A DNA stretch of 64,000 nt from an uncultured Nocardioides sp. (GTDB lineage: Bacteria > Actinomycetota > Actinomycetes > Propionibacteriales > Nocardioidaceae), in the NCBI RefSeq assembly GCF_947488515.1, contig NZ_CANKZF010000001.1, positions 2,170,001 to 2,234,000 of the forward strand, read 5' to 3'. Position 1 is the first letter of the stretch. Every line of letters starts with the position of its first letter. The position numbers were made by a program, and so were the translations under genes. Shown here piece by piece: positions 47,024 through 55,681 of this stretch. The notes beneath the pieces were generated by a model, which saw only the letters and a program-made list of their open reading frames with translations, had not been told where the DNA came from and did not search any database.

Positions 47024-47879
47024 GACCAGACTTCTTCCCTATCGGACCGTCGCCACTGGCGATCTAGCTTGGGGCGGATGGTGGCTCGAGCGGAACGGAT
47101 CGCGTGAACCTCTTCCCGACCTTCTCCCTGGTTGGGACTACGCAGCCAGCGACGTGATCGGCATAAGCGTCGAGATCGAAAGCGAAAAGGTCCGCAACGC
47201 CACTAGCATTGACAGGATCGATCTCATCGAAGCGGTCGTGGTCGTTGACTGCGCGGCCATGCTGCGGCGCTTCATCACGCGGCAACGTCTGTCGCAAGCC
47301 GATGTGCAGAATCTCGAGTTATCGCTCGCTCTGCCTCCCGGCGAGGTCGCGCACAAGGTCGACCTCTCGGCCTACCTGCTTCTCGCGGAGGACACCCCAC
47401 CTCGCGCACGCACCGCTTCACGCCGTGGTTCGCGACTCTGCGCAGGACCAACCCGGAGCGTCCACCTGGAGGGGGATGCATCGCGATTCCCAACAGAAGC
47501 GGCTTCTTTCGCCGCGCTCCGACTCGAGAACGCCCCATGGACCCTCAGCGCTGTGTTCGATGACTTGAGCGATTCGTTCATGGGCTCGGTTCGACTCCTC
47601 GTGAACGAGGACCACGAGCTAGGCCGCGCCGTGTTGGCGCAGCCAGTGGAGCCACAACTTGAAGCCAGAATCAAACTCGAGGTCCTTCGTTCCCTTGTAG
47701 CACTTGCGAGTGCACACGGCGTCGCCGAGGATGACGACTTCCCGCCGGACTCGGTTGGTGAAGTCGTGGACTCGATGTGCCAACTGTTCCTAGACCGATC
47801 ACTGCAGGAAACCATCCAGACCTACCAGCGGAGCCCGTTGAAGTTTGACCGCCTTCTCCACGCAGCGGTGGACGCATGA
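47016..47879 (+). CDS. Hypothetical protein of the Z1/GHKL restriction operon
   Basis: 287 residues, starting 8 nt inside the previous gene. No named family recognised. Starts MSKTRLLPYRTVATGDLAWGG, an alpha/beta-looking N-terminal half (DRIDLIEAVVVVDCAAML), a charged loop, and a helical C-terminus. No catalytic motif is visible. Position suggests a structural or specificity subunit; inference only. Confidence 0.7.
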   Translation: MSKTRLLPYRTVATGDLAWGGWWLERNGSREPLPDLLPGWDYAASDVIGISVEIESEKVRNATSIDRIDLIEAVVVVDCAAMLRRFITRQRLSQADVQNLELSLALPPGEVAHKVDLSAYLLLAEDTPPRARTASRRGSRLCAGPTRSVHLEGDASRFPTEAASFAALRLENAPWTLSAVFDDLSDSFMGSVRLLVNEDHELGRAVLAQPVEPQLEARIKLEVLRSLVALASAHGVAEDDDFPPDSVGEVVDSMCQLFLDRSLQETIQTYQRSPLKFDRLLHAAVDA

Positions 47880-48607
47880 GCCTGTGTTATCCGCGTCTGA
47901 CCCGCGGCGACGCCGCAGCGCTCTTCGAGACCCTGCGCACGACGTACACCACGAGCGGACGTGCCGCCCTCACAGCCGGCGTGGCGTTCGACCATGAGCG
48001 GAAGGTTCCGGTTGCTACAGGAAGGATCGCGACTCCCGACGAGGTGGCCCGTGTGCGCGAGGCCGTGGTCGCCGACGTCGCTGCGTGGCTCGAGATGGAG
48101 CGACACACGGACACCCAGAAGGCGGAGTTTGACGCAGCGCTTGGGCGATCACTTCACACAACGCTCGACATCGTCGCCGCGGATGCCGCCCACGAGGGCA
48201 CATGGAGCTTCCTGACCCTCGTCGTCTTCCCAGATGTCGCCGCGGTCCGCTTTCCCGGCTTCCACCTCGACCGGCTCATCGGCACGCCGAGGAACGCGCT
48301 GCGTCGTACATGGCAACGCCACGAGACCCTCGGTGATCTCACGGCCCAGGGGCGCTCTCTTGGCGAGGACGAACTCGTCGGGCTGCTGGAGCGGACCGCA
48401 CTGGTCAGAAACCGACCACTAGCCCGCGCGCTTGCGACGCGCGTGTTGGCCTACGACGGCCCCAACCGATCCCAGTGGGCGCGCGACCTGTACAAGCTCG
48501 CGACATTTCACAGCGGCCTCCGCCTGATGGACGCGTTTGATCAAGAGGAGACCGACAGGTTCGTGGCGGGGCTCGATCCCGCCGTCGGACCCCAGGTGAC
48601 GGCGTGA
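47876..48607 (+). CDS. Hypothetical protein, last gene of the restriction operon (DUF6339-like)
   Basis: 243 residues from ATG 47876 (ATGA overlap). Contains TWSFLTLVVFPDVAAVRFPGFHLDRLIGTPRNALRRTWQRHETLGD, a pattern I recall from DUF6339 proteins that end similar Z1 operons; that match is from memory. Mostly helical, with no visible active site. Five consecutive genes from Z1 to here share 4-8 nt overlaps, so they form one translationally coupled operon. Confidence 0.7.
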   Translation: MSLCYPRLTRGDAAALFETLRTTYTTSGRAALTAGVAFDHERKVPVATGRIATPDEVARVREAVVADVAAWLEMERHTDTQKAEFDAALGRSLHTTLDIVAADAAHEGTWSFLTLVVFPDVAAVRFPGFHLDRLIGTPRNALRRTWQRHETLGDLTAQGRSLGEDELVGLLERTALVRNRPLARALATRVLAYDGPNRSQWARDLYKLATFHSGLRLMDAFDQEETDRFVAGLDPAVGPQVTA

Positions 48608-48972
48608 AGACCTTGGGCTAAGGCTGGATAGTCAGCTGGGGTTGATCCCAGCCCTCTATGGGCCACCGAGAAGACCCCGTCATGGCCTCCTCGGCGAACG
48701 CTCAACACCAGGTTCGAACGCGAACCCTCGAGCCGTGAACCGCACGATCGAACGACCAGCAAACCGTTCTTGAAGCGGACCGCCATCCTTCGCACCGGAT
48801 GGGCCGTCGATCGGTTGACGGCCAGTGACGAGTGCAGGATGCGCACGCCCCTAGGGCCGTCGACGGCCTTCAAAATCGAGCGGCACGCATGCTACGAATG
48901 TCCGTAGATCGGTCCGCCCCTCGGGGCGGGCCGAGCGTCACTTCAAGGCTAGGTGACGAGTGATGACGGGCG
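48608..48972. other. Gap before the relaxase with nested inverted repeats (candidate oriT)
   Basis: No gene is supported. GGCCGTC-N8-GACGGCC (48802-48823), the perfect palindrome GGCCGTCGACGGCC (48855-48868) using the same arms, and GGTCCGCCCC-TC-GGGGCGGGCC (48911-48932, one mismatch) are followed by direct GTGACG/GATGACG repeats up to the relaxase start. MobF relaxases usually nick beside such repeats just upstream of their own gene. Confidence 0.45.
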
Positions 48973-51753
48973 GTGACGGGGCCGATGCACGGGGGAGTGA
49001 AGTTCTACCGCGGCTCCGCGTCCGCGGCGCGCTCGTACGTGGAGGCCGACCACTCGCGCGTCGACGACTACTACCTCGCCGAGGGCACCGGGGTGGCTGA
49101 GCGATACGTCGCGACCACTTCCCGAGACGCGGGGGGACGCGGCGTTTCCGTAGTTCAGGACGGGGGGACGCTGGATGGGGCCACCTACGAGCGGTGGGTC
49201 GCCGGCCACGACGTCGTGACGGGGATGCCGAAGGGTCGGCTGCGTGACGACACCCGTGCACTGCGGTTCGTCGAGGTCGTGGTGAACGGGCCGAAGTCCT
49301 GGTCGCTGGCCGCCGCACTCCACCCCGACATCGCGACGGCGTACGACGCGGCGATGGACCGGGCGGCGGGTGAGGTGATCGGGTGGGTGGCCGAGCACGC
49401 CACCACGCGGGTCGGGTCGCGTGGTCGGCAGGTGCAGGTCCCGGTGGAGCAACTCGAGGCCGCTGTCGTGCGTCACTACACCTCGCGGGCCGGTGACCCG
49501 CACCGCCACCTCCACGTGCAGATCAACGCACGTGTCTTCGCGCGCGGGGCGTGGCGCGGGCTGCACTCGGTCGGTGTCGTCGACAGCATCGAGGCGCTCA
49601 ACGGGATCGGGCACGCGGCCGTGATGTGCGACCCCGAGTTCAGGGCCGCACTTGCCGTGCGTGGCTACACCCTCGACGACGACGGCGAGATCCAGCAACT
49701 CGTGCCGTACGCCGGAGGTTTCAGCCAGCGCGCTGCACAGATCAACCGGAACGTCGACCGGTACGAGGCCGCGTGGCGAGCCGAGCACCCCGGCCAGGAA
49801 CCCGGACCGCAACTGCGGCGTACCTGGGACAGACGCGCGTGGGCCGACGCGCGGCCCGACAAGGTCGTGCCTCGCAGCGGTGCCGACCTCGTCGTCGCAT
49901 GGAACAACCAACTGCACGACCTCGGCTTCACCCCACCGACCACGTCTCCGACCAATCCGGCCACCGAGCCGGGTCTCCAGATCGGCCGACTGAACCGCGA
50001 CGTCGCCGCCGACCTCGTGCTCACCCGGCTCGGCGCCAAGCGGTCGGCGTGGAACGCACCCGACATTCGTGGCGAGGTCGAACGATTGATCGCCTCCGTC
50101 GGCGTGGTCGCCGAACGACCCGTCCGTCATGAGCTGGTCGAGGACATCGCCGAGCGTGCCCGGACACGTTCTGTGCCGTTGCTGGACCGAAGGGACGTAC
50201 CCGAGCACGTCCGCAGCCTGACCTCCGACCACGTGCTCGCCGTCGAAGCCGACCTGGTCAAGACGCTCGCCGCGCGCGCTTCGCAACCTGTGACGACTGC
50301 GGGCCGGCTCCGCGGCAGCCAGCACCTCGACCCAGCGCAGCAACGCGTCGTCGCGGCGCTGGCCGGCGGCGCTGGTCTGCTCGTGATCGAGGGCGCCGCC
50401 GGAACGGGCAAGACCACGACCCTGGCCGCAGCGCGCGCCGTACTCGACGCATCGGAGCGGCGGCTCGTGGTTGTCACCTCGACCCTCAAGGCTGCCCAGG
50501 CGGCGAAGGAGCAGGTCGGCGCCGACGCCTTCTCCGCCGCATGGCTCATCCACCAACACGGCTACCGCTGGGACGACGACGGTCACTGGACACGAGCCGA
50601 CACGGGGCCCGACGCCGCACCCGAAGCGCGGCCCGACGCACGTGCCCGCCTGCTCCCGGGCGACGTCCTCCTAGTCGACGAGGCCGGCATGCTCGACCAG
50701 GACACCGCCCGCGCGTTGTTCGCCATCGCCGACCGCGCGCACGCGACAGTCGCGCTGCTCGGAGACCGCCACCAACTCCCAGCCGTTGGGCGCGGCGGCG
50801 TCCTCGACATCGCCGCACGCTGGGTGCGACCCGCCGGACATCACCAGCTCGAGTCGGTCCACCGGTTCAGCGATCCCGAGTACGCCGACCTGAGCCTGCT
50901 CATGCGCACTGGAGAGCGATCTGGTGAGGTCTTCGACAAGCTTTACGAGCGCGGACAGATCGTCCTCCAGGCAAGCGAGGTCGAACGCACAGCCGCCCTG
51001 GCCGCCATCGGCGCCGATAGTCCTGATGACGGTGATCAACTCGTCATTGCGGACACACGCGACCAGGTCGCTGCGCTCAACGCTGCCATCCGCGACCGCC
51101 GCCACGGTGCCGGCGTACCTCTTGGTGAGCAGCATGATGAGCACGCGGGCGAACGAACTGGTGAGCGGGCTGGTGAGCCGATCACGCGTCTTGGTGAGCG
51201 GATTGGTCTCGGTGACCGGGTCGCCACTCGACGCAACGACCGCGACCTCGAGGTCGCCAACCGTGACACCTGGACCGTGGCCGGGATCGGCGCGGACGGC
51301 GGCCTGCTCGTCGCCGGTCGCGCCGGCCAACGTGCGCTCCCCGCCGAATACGTTCGCGAGCACGTCGAGCTGGCGTTCACCACCACCGCCTACGGAGCCC
51401 AGGGCGAGACCGTCGACTTTTCGGACTTCGCGCTTGGCGAGACGACCGGCGCCGCCTCGGCGTACGTCGGCATGACCCGGGGCCGTCACCGCAACACCGC
51501 TCACCTTGTCGCCGAGTCCGTCGACGACGCTCGCAGCCAATGGGTCGACGTCTTCAGCCGCGACCGTGCCGACCTCGGGCCAAGCCACGCCGCACAGAGG
51601 GCCGCGGACGACATCGACCGGTACGGACCGAAGGCGCCGCGATCTCCTTCGTCCGTACTGCAGGCCGCGGTGCTGCGCGATGGTGCTCAGCGTCGGCCGG
51701 CTCCTCAGCCGATCCCGACCTCCGCGCCGATGCCGCGCGGGATGAGTCGCTGA
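48973..51753 (+). CDS. MobF-family conjugative relaxase-helicase (TrwC/TraI-like)
   Basis: 926 residues from GTG 48973 (ATG 48985 is the alternative). N-terminal relaxase: catalytic tyrosine region DDYYLAEGTGVAERY, metal-binding three-histidine motif DPHRHLHVQINARVF. C-terminal RecD-like helicase: Walker A EGAAGTGKTTTLAAAR, VLLVDEAGMLD, LLGDRHQLPAVGRGG, and late motif TAYGAQGETVDF. It nicks oriT and unwinds the strand to be transferred. A run GERTGERAGEPITRLGERIG (51140-51211) derives from short GGTGAGCG repeats. No type IV secretion genes are in view. Confidence 0.93.
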   Translation: MTGPMHGGVKFYRGSASAARSYVEADHSRVDDYYLAEGTGVAERYVATTSRDAGGRGVSVVQDGGTLDGATYERWVAGHDVVTGMPKGRLRDDTRALRFVEVVVNGPKSWSLAAALHPDIATAYDAAMDRAAGEVIGWVAEHATTRVGSRGRQVQVPVEQLEAAVVRHYTSRAGDPHRHLHVQINARVFARGAWRGLHSVGVVDSIEALNGIGHAAVMCDPEFRAALAVRGYTLDDDGEIQQLVPYAGGFSQRAAQINRNVDRYEAAWRAEHPGQEPGPQLRRTWDRRAWADARPDKVVPRSGADLVVAWNNQLHDLGFTPPTTSPTNPATEPGLQIGRLNRDVAADLVLTRLGAKRSAWNAPDIRGEVERLIASVGVVAERPVRHELVEDIAERARTRSVPLLDRRDVPEHVRSLTSDHVLAVEADLVKTLAARASQPVTTAGRLRGSQHLDPAQQRVVAALAGGAGLLVIEGAAGTGKTTTLAAARAVLDASERRLVVVTSTLKAAQAAKEQVGADAFSAAWLIHQHGYRWDDDGHWTRADTGPDAAPEARPDARARLLPGDVLLVDEAGMLDQDTARALFAIADRAHATVALLGDRHQLPAVGRGGVLDIAARWVRPAGHHQLESVHRFSDPEYADLSLLMRTGERSGEVFDKLYERGQIVLQASEVERTAALAAIGADSPDDGDQLVIADTRDQVAALNAAIRDRRHGAGVPLGEQHDEHAGERTGERAGEPITRLGERIGLGDRVATRRNDRDLEVANRDTWTVAGIGADGGLLVAGRAGQRALPAEYVREHVELAFTTTAYGAQGETVDFSDFALGETTGAASAYVGMTRGRHRNTAHLVAESVDDARSQWVDVFSRDRADLGPSHAAQRAADDIDRYGPKAPRSPSSVLQAAVLRDGAQRRPAPQPIPTSAPMPRGMSR

Positions 51754-51925
51754 CCAAATTCCTAGCTCCGGGTGATCGTCCGGGGGACCCAAGACGACCT
51801 AGGTGATCAAGGAGAAGCCCATCTCGACAGGGATGACCTAGGGATGTCCGACCTGCACAGCGGGATGTTGCCTCTCCCGAGTGAGGCCATCGAATCTGTC
51901 GACGGCCACGACGAAAGGTGACGTG

Positions 51926-52165
51926 ATGGTTACACCGATCAACATCCCGGACGATTGGGACGACAACGGCCTGATCCTGTTCGAGGAGTTCTGCGACCTC
52001 ATTCGTACACCGCAGCGCACCGTCCGTGACTGGCGCCGTCGGGGCGTCGGCCCGCGTTGGACCCGGTTCCAAGGTGTCGGCCGGCTCTACATCACCGTCG
52101 CCGACGCCCGACGCTTCCTCGCCACGGCCACCGTCACGCGGGCGGAGGTACGTTCCGATGGCTGA
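51926..52165 (+). CDS. Small helix-turn-helix DNA-binding protein
   Basis: 79 residues from ATG 51926 (AAAGGTG upstream). LFEEFCDLIRTPQRTVRDWRRRGVGPRWTRFQGVGRLYITVADARRFL is a MerR/excisionase-like winged helix. It overlaps the next gene by 8 nt. Likely a regulator of mobile-element genes. Confidence 0.75.
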   Translation: MVTPINIPDDWDDNGLILFEEFCDLIRTPQRTVRDWRRRGVGPRWTRFQGVGRLYITVADARRFLATATVTRAEVRSDG

Positions 52166-52355
52166 TCGACGCGCCATCCCGGTCTACCTCAGCCTCGAGG
52201 AGGCGGCTGAGTGCATGTCGGTCTCGGTCAAGACGATCCGGCGCTGGATCGCAGCCGGCACGCTCCCGGCGTACCGCTGCGGCAAACGAGCCATCCGGAT
52301 CAGGCTTGAAGACCTGGAGGCAGCGCCTCGGCAGATTCCCTCGGCGCGCTGGTGA
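52158..52355 (+). CDS. Excisionase-family DNA-binding protein
   Basis: 65 residues: YLSLEEAAECMSVSVKTIRRWIAAGTLPAYRCGKRAIRIRLEDLEA, the typical Xis/BldC-like helix-turn-helix. In integrative elements such a gene is normally followed by a tyrosine integrase; none follows here. The 182 bp after it show no convincing coding sequence. Confidence 0.82.
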   Translation: MADRRAIPVYLSLEEAAECMSVSVKTIRRWIAAGTLPAYRCGKRAIRIRLEDLEAAPRQIPSARW

Positions 52356-52537
52356 CGCGGCAGAGCGTCGACCGTGGACCGCCCGCACCCGGCAAGTGGA
52401 CGCAATCTACGTTGGTCTCTGGCGCCGTAGCGACGAAACGACGCGGATTGAAACCGCCATCCTCGACGCGACCTCTTGTCGATGGCCACCGGTGATACAG
52501 GGGTCACGCCATTCCAACGCGGCGACTCGGTTCGGTT

Positions 52538-53101
52538 CTACAACCGTTCCAGTACCTCGGCTGGAGCCTCGACGAGGAGTTCCATGAACACCGCGGGGTT
52601 GCCGGACCAGTACTCCGCAACGACTGTCTTGGCCGAGACGTGGTCACGAGCGCCTTGAAGCCGGTCAAACAGTTCTAGATTGGCAAGATAGAAGGTCGCC
52701 GTGTCGGGAACCGAGACCCGATAGCCATGTGGCACCCCAGCGACTTGCTGATAGTGCCGCAAGTCTTCGATCGTCCTCAATCCGAAGAAGGAACGAAGTC
52801 GAGAGGGTTGATCCGGAGCGACCTGCTCGCGCACCTCCTCGAACACGAGTTCACGGAAGAAGTGGATGTGAGCGTTCGGGCCTGCGCCGATCACAACGCG
52901 TCCCCAGTTGCCCGGCTGGATAACATCGCCGGGTTCATACCAAAGACCAGATGCGTGAAAAATCTCCATGCCGTCATTCTGCTGGACTCTCTGGAGACCA
53001 CTCAGCCCCAGCGACTGTTGCGCCAAGCGAGTCGCGAGCTGCAGCAGCGCCTTAAGGACGCTAGCTTGGCCACGCCGGCGGTGCGCCGAGCGATGAAGCA
53101 C
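52538..53101 (-). CDS. DUF2441-like protein, possible ADP-ribosyltransferase fold
   Basis: 187 residues with GTG 53101, or 143 from ATG 52969 (MEIFHASG). The core reads FHASGLWYEPGDVIQPGNWGRVV, HFFRELVFEEVREQVAPDQPSRLRSFFGL, HGYRVSVPDTATFYLANLELFDRLQG, and KTVVAEYWSG. An opening FHxS, an ERVR-like helix with PSR, and a late EYW are what I recall of DUF2441 proteins, a group placed near the ADP-ribosyltransferase fold; activity is not shown. It lies 14 nt downstream of the HEPN gene on the same strand. Confidence 0.65.
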   Translation of the reverse strand: MLHRSAHRRRGQASVLKALLQLATRLAQQSLGLSGLQRVQQNDGMEIFHASGLWYEPGDVIQPGNWGRVVIGAGPNAHIHFFRELVFEEVREQVAPDQPSRLRSFFGLRTIEDLRHYQQVAGVPHGYRVSVPDTATFYLANLELFDRLQGARDHVSAKTVVAEYWSGNPAVFMELLVEAPAEVLERL

Positions 53102-53115
53102 CTGACTGTTGCCGA

Positions 53116-54306
53116 CTACTCAACTGCCCGCAGAAGCGATTCATCCCACCAGCGCAGCAAGGCGCCGCGCGCGATGTACTCGAATGTCGCGAGCAACATC
53201 GGCGTTTCTGCTGCGATCCATGACGCCCCTGCTGCACCGCTCGTCAGCCCGCCTGGGATCTCCTGTGGCTCGCTCCCGTAGTTGCGAGGGGAGTCGAGCA
53301 TCGGCATGGGGAAGGGTTTGCCTCCGTGAAGTGCGTTGGATCGGTGCTTGTAGATGACCCTCGCAGCTTCTGGCATCATCTCCCATTCGAATCTGTCCCA
53401 TTCCGGCCGGTTGCTCGGAGGCTGAGGAGCGTATGTGGTCAAGAAGGCGATGAACTTCTGCGTTGCCTTCACCTGCTGCGACAACTTCGCAGCGACGTCG
53501 TGGCGGACTTGGGTAGGTGCCGGTTCCAGCGCACTCCAAAGTTCGGGCCACAGATTCCGTAGAAGGTCGACCGGTGCGGTCTTGATGTGAACGGCCTCAT
53601 CCGAGGCGACCTCGATCGCGGTCACTAGGTTCAACCAAGACATGTTCGGGTCTTCATTGGCAATCCACACCGCCGACGCATACGAGCGGGCCGCTAGCAC
53701 GAGACTGACCTGCTGACTTCTCGACAGTCTCGAGAACTCGTGCAAGCGGGCAATACCGGTCAGGTTGGTCGGCCGCCCCCGCAGGCGCGGAAGGAGCGGT
53801 CGGCCGTCAGACTGTGGCGTCGATAAGGCCCGTACCTCGCGAAATGTCGGCTCGGGCTCGGGTTCGTCGGGGTAGCGGATCCCCGACATCAGGCGTGGTC
53901 CAGCGGAGCGAAGTGGCACGCCGAGGCTTAGCGCAACCAGCGCTGCGATTTCGTCGGCGATCAAGCCCCCGGAATAGCCGCTGGAGTCGGTTGGGGTCAG
54001 CTCCCCGTCTTTCACGAGCTCAGGTGTCAGCGCAGTATGAATCCCGTAGCGCAGGAGAAGCGACAGGCCGACTCGATCCCGCGGTCCTTCGTTGACAGAC
54101 TGGTCGGTGCGCCAGACTGGCGTGAGCTCGTAGGGACCGAAGGAAACTGGCGTTCCGTAGAACGCCACGGTGGAGTGCAATTCGTCGACCAGATACTCGA
54201 TCTCAGGGGCTCCATCGCTGTATGCGTGCCAGTTGCGCCACGCAGTTGTTCCAAGTCGCATGCGCCCAGTGTCCCGCGGAGCGCCTACGCCCGGCCCGTC
54301 CTTCAT
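53116..54306 (-). CDS. HEPN-domain protein (Apea-like)
   Basis: 396 residues from ATG 54306 (ATG 54261, MRLGTTAWRNWH, is possible). The C-terminal half resembles Apea-like HEPN proteins: SWLNLVTAIEVASDEAVHIK, FIAFLTTYAP, and YKHRSNALHGG with an R322-X4-H327 motif, the HEPN ribonuclease signature. The N-terminal half (EIEYLVDELHSTVAFYGTPVSFGPYELTPVWRTD) is not recognised. HEPN RNases often act as toxins or abortive-infection effectors; with the adjacent DUF2441 gene this could be a two-gene module. Confidence 0.72.
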   Translation of the reverse strand: MKDGPGVGAPRDTGRMRLGTTAWRNWHAYSDGAPEIEYLVDELHSTVAFYGTPVSFGPYELTPVWRTDQSVNEGPRDRVGLSLLLRYGIHTALTPELVKDGELTPTDSSGYSGGLIADEIAALVALSLGVPLRSAGPRLMSGIRYPDEPEPEPTFREVRALSTPQSDGRPLLPRLRGRPTNLTGIARLHEFSRLSRSQQVSLVLAARSYASAVWIANEDPNMSWLNLVTAIEVASDEAVHIKTAPVDLLRNLWPELWSALEPAPTQVRHDVAAKLSQQVKATQKFIAFLTTYAPQPPSNRPEWDRFEWEMMPEAARVIYKHRSNALHGGKPFPMPMLDSPRNYGSEPQEIPGGLTSGAAGASWIAAETPMLLATFEYIARGALLRWWDESLLRAVE

Positions 54307-54559
54307 AGCTGGCGAGTGCCGAGCCGTCTTGGCGGCTTGATTGGGGTGGTGACCAAGCCGTCGGAAAGGGAGCCTGGTGAGGCTACGGCTGCAGTCCGGT
54401 CTGAGTTCCCCCGGGTCGCGGCCTGCCCGACCGGCACTATCAATTTGGTAGCAACGGTTCGCATCCGGCTATGCAGGACTCCTGCGCGGCAAGAGTCAGC
54501 CTCGGGTGTGGCATGTGGGATAGTTCCCTGCCGATGCACCCAAGGTCCAAGGACGAGAC

Positions 54560-55183
54560 ATGCCGCGCGGAAGACGAGGCACACCCGGAACGGAGGGTCC
54601 GCAAGACCCGCCGTTCTCCCTACAACTCTGGATTGCTGGGATAGCAGCGCTTGCGGCTCTGCTCGGCGCTCTCATTGGTGGTGGGGCCTCGTACCTAAGC
54701 ACTCGTCAGCAAGTTGCGGCGCAAGCAGAACAATCTAGGTTGGACTACTTCCGCGCTCAGCGGAAGGAAGCCTATTCGAGAGCGGTTCAAGCGGAGTACT
54801 CCCTCTATAATCGTGAGCAGTCGTACCTTTCCAGACTGTTTCCCGACGGGTTGACCAAACCTGAAGGCATCGGCGACAACGCTCCAGTTCTCGCCTTCAC
54901 CGAGGAGAACGCCTTCAAGAGCGACTACAACTCTTTGCTGCAGGAGCACTCCAACGTTCTGCTGCTGGGTTCCTCCGACGTGGCGTCGGCATCGGACGAC
55001 CTCTCCCTAAGCCACAAGAAGCTCGTCGATTTGATCTTGATCGCGTCAGAGGCGCCGTCCTACGAGACAGCATCTGAGACCGCCACACGGGCCGATGCGT
55101 TGCTGCAAGCGAGCAATGCCGTGATTCAAGACCGCTCGTCCCTACTCCACACGGTGAGAACAGACCTCGGCATCATCGACTAA
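54560..55183 (+). CDS. Membrane-anchored coiled-coil hypothetical protein
   Basis: 207 residues. A short basic N-terminus (MPRGRRGTPG), one membrane helix (LWIAGIAALAALLGALIGGGASYL, about 23-46), then a long helix (RQQVAAQAEQSRLDYFRAQRKEAYSRAVQAEYSLYNREQSYL) typical of coiled coils, and a helical C-terminus. Codon use is clearly more A/T-rich than the core genes, supporting recent transfer. No function assigned. Confidence 0.72.
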   Translation: MPRGRRGTPGTEGPQDPPFSLQLWIAGIAALAALLGALIGGGASYLSTRQQVAAQAEQSRLDYFRAQRKEAYSRAVQAEYSLYNREQSYLSRLFPDGLTKPEGIGDNAPVLAFTEENAFKSDYNSLLQEHSNVLLLGSSDVASASDDLSLSHKKLVDLILIASEAPSYETASETATRADALLQASNAVIQDRSSLLHTVRTDLGIID

Positions 55184-55681
55184 GTCGTCCTGCATTCTCC
55201 GCTCCGAGCGCGTCGACCACGGGGGTTCGAAGTCGTAGTTTCCGACGTAGTCTGGGCGCGACCGAGTTCGCGGTCAGGTCCCTGGGTTTTCGTGGTGCGT
55301 GGAGCCGGACCGAGGTTCCGTCGCGGATCGCGGCGCATTGGCGCAGGGGTTCATCGTCAGCAGAGACAGGCGCCAGCAGACAACCGCACGAGTTGACGGG
55401 GCAGCCGATCGGCTCGCCGACCGGTCCGACGCGTGGGTTCAGGCCGTGACGTGGAGAACAGGGCACACCAAACGTCCACGGATAGCCTACTTCGCGGTCG
55501 GGGCCGCGGGGCCGTGGTCGGTGACCCGACCTCATGTGAAGCACCGTGACGCCACCCGAACCTGACCTCGCCGTGCGAGGTCCCTCCGGCTGCGTGACGT
55601 CACAGACCCACACCACTCAAACGACTGCGCTCGCCAGCGTCGGCCCGATGCGCGCGGGTTCGGGCAGCGCAGGTGTCGCGC
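55184..55681. other. Gap without a supported gene
   Basis: 498 bp. Short open frames on both strands lack ribosome sites and recognisable composition. I see no tRNA, insertion sequence or clear repeat. Confidence 0.5.

Noticed and set aside
48949..50586. 545-codon minus-strand frame opposite the relaxase
   Set aside because: The plus strand has the relaxase three-His motif and helicase motifs; the minus frame has none.
52356..52537. Possible integrase remnant after the excisionase gene
   Set aside because: I looked for tyrosine-recombinase motifs (R..HxxR..Y) in all frames and saw none in this short stretch.
55173..55616. 147-codon minus-strand frame and 88-codon plus-strand frame in the gap after 55183
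   Set aside because: No ribosome site, no recognisable domain, and the frames overlap each other; treated as non-coding.
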